From the NCBI GenBank assembly GCA_044344145.1, contig JBIJDM010000002.1:1-42186 (forward strand): a stretch of DNA of 42,186 bases, given 5' to 3'. Below are positions 1 to 6,132 of this stretch, in pieces (within the stretch, counting starts at the first letter, position 1; each line of letters begins with the position of its first letter). The translations under genes and the position numbers were made by a program. Origin of the DNA: JBAXGE01 sp044344145. Its GTDB lineage: Bacteria; Planctomycetota; Phycisphaerae; WQYP01. A model generated the notes under the pieces. The model did no database searches and was not told the DNA's origin. It saw only the letters and a list, made by a program, of their open reading frames with translations.

Positions 1-80
1 AGGTTTGCGCGAATTATTGCTTCGTTATTTAATACTTGTATTCGGATTTGGGACGGCAATAATGATACTGCGAGGTAAAC

Positions 81-464
81 ATGGAAATTATTTTACACAC
101 CCGCAATGTAGCCTGGGCCCAAGCCCTGTGCAATCATGTCACCCGGCGTTTCCGTCAGGAATTGGAAGGGTTGGAAGCGGAACTGGCACGGGTCAGTGTG
201 ATTGTGAGTTTCGAGCCCGATACACAGGGCGGGGCCTATAACTGCATAGCCACGGTACGGACCCATGCCAAGACCATGCTGCGTGCGTGCGACCGGCAGG
301 CCAATCTGTTTCTGGCGGTGGACCGCGCTGCCGCGCGGGCACGGCTGGCCCTGTGGCGCACGCGTCGGAATTCGGCGCTCGGTGCGGTACCGGAACTACA
401 CCAGATCAACATCAGTAAGACCGCGGCACGGGCCGGGAGCGCGGGGCCAACTCACCAGGTATAG
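81..464 (+). CDS. Short HPF/RaiA-like ribosome-associated protein
   Basis: A 127-residue protein whose first ~100 residues follow the S30AE (HPF/RaiA) pattern: an opening strand with a R-N-V turn, a helix containing ALCNHV, strands around VSVIVSF, and the closing D-R-A-A-A-R-A-R-L helix. Family members bind the 30S decoding region and slow or dimerise ribosomes in stationary phase. There is no long-HPF C-terminal dimerisation domain; the last ~30 residues are an unmatched tail. The ATG has GAGG at 72-75, five bases upstream. The 3' end overlaps the convergent gene by 13 bp. Family is inferred from pattern only; the sequence is divergent and the tail makes the function less certain. Confidence 0.65.
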   Translation: MEIILHTRNVAWAQALCNHVTRRFRQELEGLEAELARVSVIVSFEPDTQGGAYNCIATVRTHAKTMLRACDRQANLFLAVDRAAARARLALWRTRRNSALGAVPELHQINISKTAARAGSAGPTHQV

Positions 465-1183
465 GACACGCCGGTGTAGAACAGCAGGCCGTCGCGGACG
501 GGGTTTTCCTCGGCCATGTAGGCGTCGGAGATGTGCAGGAAACGCATACCCAAATCCACCGACCACTGATCCGCCACAAAGGTTTTGATTCCGATTCCGC
601 CGGTCCAGGACCAGGAGAAGACCGAGCCTTCTTCGGGCATTTTACGTACCGATTGCAGAAAACCGCCCAGCAGTTCCGCATACGGATTCGGCACCCACAG
701 TTCATGGGGATTGTATTCATTCAGATAAACCCGCATCCCCCAGTAGAGGCCCCACGCGAAATTGGTGCCGTTCTTCTGATCCAGCACAAAGACCGGGATG
801 GGTTCCAGCATGACTTCCAAATGTTCGTTCCACATCTTGCCGAACCGGAAGCCCATTTGATAGGCATCACCCTCCCCCGTACCATCGCCTTCAAAACTTA
901 CGCACGAGGAACCGCCCCAGATATCCCAGTGTTCATAACCGACCTGGCCGACCATGGGCCAGAGGATGAATTTAAACACATCTTCCACGCCGTTGAAGTT
1001 GGGCTGGCCATCAAACCACGGCAGCGGGGGCAGCGGGCTGCGTGCCGGGGGCATGGTGGTAGAGGCCGCTTGCAGAGTGGGCACCGCCAGCGTATCCAAC
1101 TGCATGCCGGGGTCTGCGGCCCAGAGCGGACTTGAGGCCAATGCTACCGCCACCGTGAAACACGCTGCTATTGTCTTACGCAT
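452..1183 (-). CDS. PagL-like outer-membrane beta-barrel (acyloxyacyl hydrolase family)
   Basis: A 243-residue exported protein. Residues 1-22 form a signal peptide ending ALA-like at LWA-A. The rest alternates polar and aromatic residues as in a small barrel and ends in Y-T-W, an aromatic terminus typical of barrel insertion. Near the C-terminus H217-I-S219-D-A followed by N-P matches the PagL (lipid A 3-O-deacylase) active-site strand; Pseudomonas PagL uses H126, S128 and E140, and an acidic residue (D231) sits at the equivalent spacing here. Role would be removal of an acyl chain from lipid A in the outer membrane. An in-frame GTG lies one codon upstream at 1186; ATG at 1183 has GGAG eight bases ahead. 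It could instead be a non-catalytic barrel of the same fold. Confidence 0.6.
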   Translation of the reverse strand: MRKTIAACFTVAVALASSPLWAADPGMQLDTLAVPTLQAASTTMPPARSPLPPLPWFDGQPNFNGVEDVFKFILWPMVGQVGYEHWDIWGGSSCVSFEGDGTGEGDAYQMGFRFGKMWNEHLEVMLEPIPVFVLDQKNGTNFAWGLYWGMRVYLNEYNPHELWVPNPYAELLGGFLQSVRKMPEEGSVFSWSWTGGIGIKTFVADQWSVDLGMRFLHISDAYMAEENPVRDGLLFYTGVSYTW

Positions 1184-1232
1184 CACTGCTACTCCAAGTT
1201 AGAGACCAACCTGCACTGAGCAACACCCAACC

Positions 1233-2126
1233 TTAAAACGGATTGCCGAGGATTCGTTCTTCGGCATTTAAAGCCGTCAGATCCGCCGTACTGAGCTGCA
1301 CATCGGCCGCTTTCGCCGAGTCGGCAATACTCGCGGAACGGCTGGCGCCGGGGATCGGAATCACCATCGGCCCCCGTGATAATAGCCAGGCTAATGCCAC
1401 TTGGTAAACACTCACCCCCATACGCAGGGCAATTTGGGCGATCAAGGCGTGTTTACTGCCGATATTTTTGGCGCCGCCCATGCCATCGAGGGGACTCCAG
1501 GGGAGGAAGGCCATGCCGTGTTGGATGGTGTAGTCGAGCGTGCCATCCAAGTCGGGGTTGCGATAGTTGCGGGCGTATTGGTTCTGCAAGCTGACCACGG
1601 GCACAATCTTGCGGGCCACTTCCAGATCGGCCACGCTGTGATTGGACGCCCCCAGATGCCGGACCTTACCCGCTTGCTGCAGTTGGGCCAAAGCCGCCCA
1701 GGAATCGGCCAGCGGGGTCTGGGGGTCGATGCGGTGATACTGGTATAGGTCAATGGTCTCGACCCCCAATGCAGTCAGCGAGGCTTCGCAAAATTTACGC
1801 AGGCTAGCGGGGCTACCCTCACGTTCCCAGCGCCCTTCGGGCCGGGTAAGACCACCCTTGGTGGCCACCACGATGGTTTGGCGGACCGAGGCGGGTAATT
1901 GCCGCAAGGCTTTGCCAATCAGCCGTTCGTTATGACCAAAATCAGTATCGTTCCAGCAATAGCAGTTGGCGGTGTCAATGAACGTGACCCCGCAGGCAAT
2001 GGCGTGATGAATCACGGCGATGGCTTCGGCCTCGCTGGGCCGGTCCGGTTTCAGGGACAGGGGCATACCGCCCAGACCAACGGCACTGACGCGCAGACCC
2101 GATGAACCCAAAATGCGATACTGCAT
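1233..2126 (-). CDS. Aldo/keto reductase
   Basis: A 297-residue NADPH-dependent aldo/keto reductase, a cytoplasmic (beta/alpha)8 barrel that reduces carbonyls. The catalytic tetrad is visible as D51 and Y56 (FIDTANCY), K90 (ATKGG) and H131 (YQYHR). The NADP phosphate-binding end is seen as IPIPGASR near residue 275. It resembles the YhdN/general stress AKR group with the Q-N-Q-Y-(A/N) motif after strand 6. An ATG two codons earlier (2132) sits one base after AGGAG, too close to be used; the ATG at 2126 is seven bases from it. The next gene on the same strand begins 49 bp downstream, so the two may be cotranscribed. Substrate is unknown. Confidence 0.9.
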   Translation of the reverse strand: MQYRILGSSGLRVSAVGLGGMPLSLKPDRPSEAEAIAVIHHAIACGVTFIDTANCYCWNDTDFGHNERLIGKALRQLPASVRQTIVVATKGGLTRPEGRWEREGSPASLRKFCEASLTALGVETIDLYQYHRIDPQTPLADSWAALAQLQQAGKVRHLGASNHSVADLEVARKIVPVVSLQNQYARNYRNPDLDGTLDYTIQHGMAFLPWSPLDGMGGAKNIGSKHALIAQIALRMGVSVYQVALAWLLSRGPMVIPIPGASRSASIADSAKAADVQLSTADLTALNAEERILGNPF

Positions 2127-2213
2127 AACCATACTCCTGCCCGTTAGACCGGCTTATCAGATTACGAGACTGACAAGGTGGACATCATAACACAAAAAGG
2201 TGCCATTACCGCC

Positions 2214-2252
2214 AAAAAAAGCAGGGAGTGTGCCCGAAAGCACACTCCCTGC
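2214..2252 (-). terminator. Rho-independent terminator of pckG
   Basis: A perfect 13-bp stem (2221-2233 pairs with 2240-2252) with a 6-nt loop. Read on the minus strand it is followed by seven T (2214-2220). It begins 27 bp after the pckG stop codon and lies in the gap before the aldo/keto reductase. The plus-strand reading has no T tract. Confidence 0.93.
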
Positions 2253-2278
2253 GGGAGTCACAAAACTAGCACTTACCC

Positions 2279-4066
2279 TTACAGACGGCTGATCAGCAAT
2301 TCACGCTTGAAGACCATTTCCTTGGGCATATCGCCCGCGAGTTTCAGGAAGAGTTCTTCCTGACTCAGGACTTCGTTCTTGAAGTCTTCGTTGTTGACCG
2401 CCTGCAGAACCTTGAAATCATCCTCGGAAAGCTTCAGGCCATCGAGGTTGATATCTTCCGGCCGCGGCATCCAACCCAAGGGGGTTTCGACCGCGTAAGC
2501 CTTGCCTTGGCAACGGTTGACGATCCATTCCAGCACGCGCATATTTTCGCCGAAGCCGGGCCACATGAACTTACCCTGATCATTTTTGCGGAACCAGTTG
2601 ACCATGAACACGCGCGGGCAATCGGTCATTTCCTTGCGCATCCGGAACCAGTGAACCAGATAATCGCGGATGTTGTAACCGATGAAGGGCAGCATCGCCA
2701 TCGGATCGCGGCGGACGACACCGACCTGGCCGGTCGCGGCAGCGGTGGTTTCGGAACCGATGGTGGCACCGATGTATACGCCATGAATCCAGTTGAAAGC
2801 CTGGAACACGAGCGGAATGGTCTTGGTACGACGACCACCGAAGACGATGGCCGAAACCGGCACACCGGCGGGATCGCTGGCGGCGGGATCAAGCACGGGG
2901 TTGTTGGCCATGGGGGCGGTGAAACGGCTGTTCGGATGGGCGGCCTTCTTGTCAGAAGCCGGAGTCCATTCGGTGCCATCCCAACCGGTGGCTTTGGCGG
3001 GGGCGGGCATGCCGCTATCTTCCCACCACACGTCATAGGTGCCGTCTTCCAACTTGATCAACGCGACGTTGGTGAAGATGGTGTCTTTGGCCATGGACTT
3101 GAGGGCGTTGGGGTTGGAGACGGGGTTGGTGCCGGGGACCACGCCGAAATAACCCGCTTCAGGGTTGATGGCGCGGAGCTTGCCGGAGGCCTTATCCACC
3201 CACATCCACACGATATCGTCGCCGAGGGTGGTGATTTCCCAACCGTCTTTCTTGTACTGTTCGGGCGGAACCAGCATGGCGAAGTTGGTCTTGCCGCAAG
3301 CCGACGGGAACGCCGCGGCCACGTAAGTCTTTTCGCCCTGAGGATTCTTGACGGCCATGAGCAGCATGTGCTCAGCCATCCAGTTCTGCTGCCGGCCCAG
3401 ATAGCTGGCGATACGCAGCGCCAGACACTTCTTGCCGAGCAAGGCGTTCCCACCGTAACCGGAACCGAACGAGATGATCTCGTTGTTCTGGGGGAAGTGG
3501 CAGATAAAGCGACGATCGGGATTGCAATCGCCAATCGAATGCAAGCACTTGGTGAACTCATCATTCTGGCCCAGTTGCTTCCAAGCCACATCGCCCATGC
3601 GGGTCATGATACTCATCGAGGCGGCGACGTAGAGTGAATCGGTCAGTTCCACGCCGACCTTGGCCAGCGGTGAACCTAACGGGCCCATCATGAAGGGGAC
3701 CACATACATGGTCCGGCCCTTGTAGCTGCCTTCGAAGAGCGAATCCATCTTGGCATAGGCCTTCTTCTCTTCCAGCCAGTTGTTGGTCGGGCCAACTTCA
3801 TCCTGGGTCTTGGTGCAGATGAAGGTCAGATGCTCGGTACGGGCCACATCGTTGGAATTAGAACGGTGATAGTAGCAGCCGGGCCACTTCTTCTGGTTCA
3901 ATTCCACAAACACGCCGTTCGTGCAGCCTTGCTTGAACATCGCTTGACGTTCTTCATAGCTGCCATCGCACCATACGACGCGATCGGGCTTACAAAACTT
4001 AACCATTTCCTCAATCCATTTCAGGACATAAGGGTTGGTAATTGACGCAGGCTTCGTCTCGGTCAT
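2279..4066 (-). CDS. pckG: Phosphoenolpyruvate carboxykinase (GTP)
   Basis: A 595-residue GTP-dependent PEP carboxykinase, which interconverts oxaloacetate + GTP and PEP + GDP + CO2 at the gluconeogenesis/anaplerosis branch. Visible family signatures are R76 (VARTEH), the metal-binding H233, the GTP-class P-loop FPSACGKT at 253-260 including the mobile-loop cysteine, the kinase-2 motif GDDIVW at 282-287, and the NWFRKN motif near the C-terminus. Length fits the ~600-residue GTP class, not the shorter ATP class. The frame stays open to 4090, but the ATG at 4066 has GGAG seven bases upstream and gives the usual N-terminus. It is monocistronic, ending in a strong terminator. Confidence 0.97.
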   Translation of the reverse strand: MTETKPASITNPYVLKWIEEMVKFCKPDRVVWCDGSYEERQAMFKQGCTNGVFVELNQKKWPGCYYHRSNSNDVARTEHLTFICTKTQDEVGPTNNWLEEKKAYAKMDSLFEGSYKGRTMYVVPFMMGPLGSPLAKVGVELTDSLYVAASMSIMTRMGDVAWKQLGQNDEFTKCLHSIGDCNPDRRFICHFPQNNEIISFGSGYGGNALLGKKCLALRIASYLGRQQNWMAEHMLLMAVKNPQGEKTYVAAAFPSACGKTNFAMLVPPEQYKKDGWEITTLGDDIVWMWVDKASGKLRAINPEAGYFGVVPGTNPVSNPNALKSMAKDTIFTNVALIKLEDGTYDVWWEDSGMPAPAKATGWDGTEWTPASDKKAAHPNSRFTAPMANNPVLDPAASDPAGVPVSAIVFGGRRTKTIPLVFQAFNWIHGVYIGATIGSETTAAATGQVGVVRRDPMAMLPFIGYNIRDYLVHWFRMRKEMTDCPRVFMVNWFRKNDQGKFMWPGFGENMRVLEWIVNRCQGKAYAVETPLGWMPRPEDINLDGLKLSEDDFKVLQAVNNEDFKNEVLSQEELFLKLAGDMPKEMVFKRELLISRL

Positions 4067-4344
4067 GAATGAACTCCGTATACGGATCACACTTTACCTC
4101 TATTGGCCCGCGCACATACGCGGACCCAAAACCGAGGGCATAATATAGCAGGTCAACCGAGTAATGTATAGGGAACTCCAGATAATGTATGAAATTTTGT
4201 TCACCCTTTTACGGACTTGACGAAACCCCCATAAATACTGCATATTTGTTATTATCGGAGCGAATTTCCGCATATTCACAAAGGTTAAATTAAGCCGTTT
4301 GGGGTGGGCAAACGGGACGAAAAGCCGCAGAATAGGACCCCTGT
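4067..4344. other. AT-rich intergenic region between recO and pckG
   Basis: 278 bp of sequence clearly richer in A/T than its neighbours, between two minus-strand genes. It holds the pckG Shine-Dalgarno site (GGAG read on the minus strand, 4074-4077) and several TATAAT-like words on the minus strand (for example around 4140-4147), but no convincing -35/-10 pair at normal spacing. No small gene, and no terminator for recO, is seen. Confidence 0.5.
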
Positions 4345-5127
4345 TCAAGCGGTGGTTTCGCGCACGATTTCAGGGCCCCAACGCCGGCTGCGCAAGGCCC
4401 GATCGCTGACGGTTTCCACACGCTGGCATAACAGGTCCAGCGCGGCCAGGGCGGCGGATGGGGTGACGGGGCGTTGTAACTGGACGGCATCCAGACTGGT
4501 CGGCTGGGTCAGGCGTTGCAGGGCGGTGACAATGCCACTGGGCAGGGCACCAGGTTGCGCCGGAGTGCAGGCCACGATCCCCCCCGCTAGCGCGTCCAAA
4601 CGAACCATTTCCCCGGGCCGGAACATGCGCCCGGTGACCATGCAGCGATCGTAGACCAGCGCGTAGCCCGCTGCGGCGAGGGCATATTTCAAATACGACA
4701 AAACCACCCGGGCTGGTGCAGTGTGCGGGAGTAGCGTCAAAGCGGCCTCCAGTTCGCGCAGCCAGGTGGGCGTGACATCGCCGGGAGGCAGCAACGTGAG
4801 GGTGACATCGGCCAGCAGCGCGGCGGCGTAGTAGGCGGGGAGATTGCCGCGCAGCTCGCGGCGGGGCTGCAACAATTCCCAACCGGACAACAGACCCATG
4901 GCCCCAGGTTGGCGCGCGGGCAGCACCAGCACTTCACCGCCGGCGAGAAAATCCAACGGGCCGGAAAAACTGCCGGAAAAACCTTTGCGAGTCTGGCGTT
5001 TGGCGCCCTTGGCCAGCAGCGTCAACAATCCGTGGGCGCCGGTGAGTACGGTGACCACTTGCGAGGTTTCTGAGTAATCAATAATGTCCAGGCAGATGGC
5101 CTGATCGTGCCAGGTAGACATAAACAC
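4345..5127 (-). CDS. recO: DNA repair protein RecO
   Basis: A RecO-family protein of 260 residues that helps load RecA onto SSB-coated DNA in the RecFOR gap-repair pathway. The N-terminal OB fold is recognisable (D-Q-A-I-C-L-D, Y-S-E-T-S-Q, LLAKGAKR at ~37-44), followed by the helical region (YYAAALLADV) and the degenerate zinc region (YDRCMVTG ... GGIVAC). Two of the four zinc cysteines found in many RecO proteins are absent here. GTG at 5127 has AAAGGA five bases upstream; the in-frame ATG at 5121 is the alternative and removes only two residues. It diverges from the metallo-hydrolase gene across ~90 bp. Confidence 0.9.
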   Translation of the reverse strand: MFMSTWHDQAICLDIIDYSETSQVVTVLTGAHGLLTLLAKGAKRQTRKGFSGSFSGPLDFLAGGEVLVLPARQPGAMGLLSGWELLQPRRELRGNLPAYYAAALLADVTLTLLPPGDVTPTWLRELEAALTLLPHTAPARVVLSYLKYALAAAGYALVYDRCMVTGRMFRPGEMVRLDALAGGIVACTPAQPGALPSGIVTALQRLTQPTSLDAVQLQRPVTPSAALAALDLLCQRVETVSDRALRSRRWGPEIVRETTA

Positions 5128-5136
5128 ACGAATCCT

Positions 5137-5165
5137 TTGGTATCATTGTACGTTGCGGGTATGAT
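5137..5165 (+). promoter_or_regulatory. Candidate sigma-70 promoter for the metallo-hydrolase gene
   Basis: TTGGTA (5137-5142), a 17-bp spacer, then TATGAT (5160-5165), in the gap between divergent recO and the metallo-hydrolase gene. The hexamers match the consensus at 4/6 and 5/6. Based on sequence match only. Confidence 0.45.
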
Positions 5166-5218
5166 GATGCCAGAGTAACGGGTGGGAAGCCCGGAGATTT
5201 TTTACACCGGTAGTCGTC

Positions 5219-6001
5219 ATGACCACACACCAACAGTTGCACATCAAGGTCCTCGGTTCGGGCACCTCGGCGGGGGTGCCGATGATCGGCTGTCATTGCC
5301 CGGTGTGCCGCAGCCCCGATCCGCGCGATCGGCGCAACCGCTGTGCACTGGCGATCCGTTATGGCCCGCACACGATCCTGGTGGATACCCCCCCGGAATT
5401 GCGGCTGCAGGCGGTGACGCACGGGGTGGACCGGATTGATGCCATCGTGATGACCCATGCCCATGCCGATCATATATTCGGGCTCGATGATGTGCGGCGG
5501 TTCAATACTATTCTCGGCGCCCCCCTGCCCCTGTATGCCAACGCGGAAACGCTGACGGTCATCCAACGCTGTTTCGGCTATGCCTTTGCCAAGCCGGACT
5601 TTCCCGGGGTGTATCGGCCGGAACTGGTGCCGGAATTGATTCAGGGACCGTTTGATCTGCTGGGCCGGCATTGGCTGCCGGTGCCGATGGTGCATGGCCG
5701 TACGCTGGTGTATGGGTACCGGGTCGGCAACTTTGCGTATTGCACGGATTGCAATGAAATTCCGGACACGTCGCGGGCGCTGCTGAAGGGGTTGGATGTG
5801 CTGATTCTGGGGGCCCTGCGGCCCAAGCCGCATCCGGCGCATTTGAGTTTCTCTCAAGCACTGGACCTGGTGGCGGAATTGCAACCCAAGCGAACCTGGT
5901 TCACGCATTTATCCCATGACCTGCGACATGCCGAGATTGAAGCGGACCTGCCCGAGCATGTGCGGGTGAGTTATGACGGGTTGGAGATTGTGTCGGAGTA
6001 G
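5219..6001 (+). CDS. PhnP-like MBL-fold metallo-hydrolase
   Basis: A 260-residue metallo-beta-lactamase-fold hydrolase. The dinuclear metal motif T-H-A-H-A-D-H lies at 79-85, with later ligands in VPMVHG, YCTDCNEIPD and the C-terminal W-F-T-H-L-S-H. The N-terminal G-S-G-T-S-A-G-V-P followed by C25-x-C27-x-x-C30 is the structural zinc knuckle of the PhnP group. PhnP is a phosphoribosyl 1,2-cyclic phosphate phosphodiesterase, but no phn gene is nearby, so the substrate here is open; many genomes carry such orphans. No good Shine-Dalgarno precedes the ATG; GGAG is about 25 bases away. Confidence 0.85.
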   Translation: MTTHQQLHIKVLGSGTSAGVPMIGCHCPVCRSPDPRDRRNRCALAIRYGPHTILVDTPPELRLQAVTHGVDRIDAIVMTHAHADHIFGLDDVRRFNTILGAPLPLYANAETLTVIQRCFGYAFAKPDFPGVYRPELVPELIQGPFDLLGRHWLPVPMVHGRTLVYGYRVGNFAYCTDCNEIPDTSRALLKGLDVLILGALRPKPHPAHLSFSQALDLVAELQPKRTWFTHLSHDLRHAEIEADLPEHVRVSYDGLEIVSE

Positions 6002-6070
6002 GACCGACGCGGCCGTCCCCAAGTCAACGTGTAAACATCCACACCGCAAAGTCCCACTAAAATATCCCTA

Positions 6071-6108
6071 TAAAAATAAAAAGACCCGCATGTTAGCCAT
6101 GCGGGTCT
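6071..6108 (-). terminator. Rho-independent terminator of the pilM-secretin operon
   Basis: An 11-bp perfect stem (6082-6092 with 6098-6108) and 5-nt loop. On the minus strand it is followed by a T-rich stretch (complement of 6071-6081). It begins 25 bp after the secretin stop codon. The plus-strand gene ending at 6001 has no T tract after the hairpin. Confidence 0.85.
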
Positions 6109-6132
6109 CGTGGGCATCAATGGTATGGCGAT

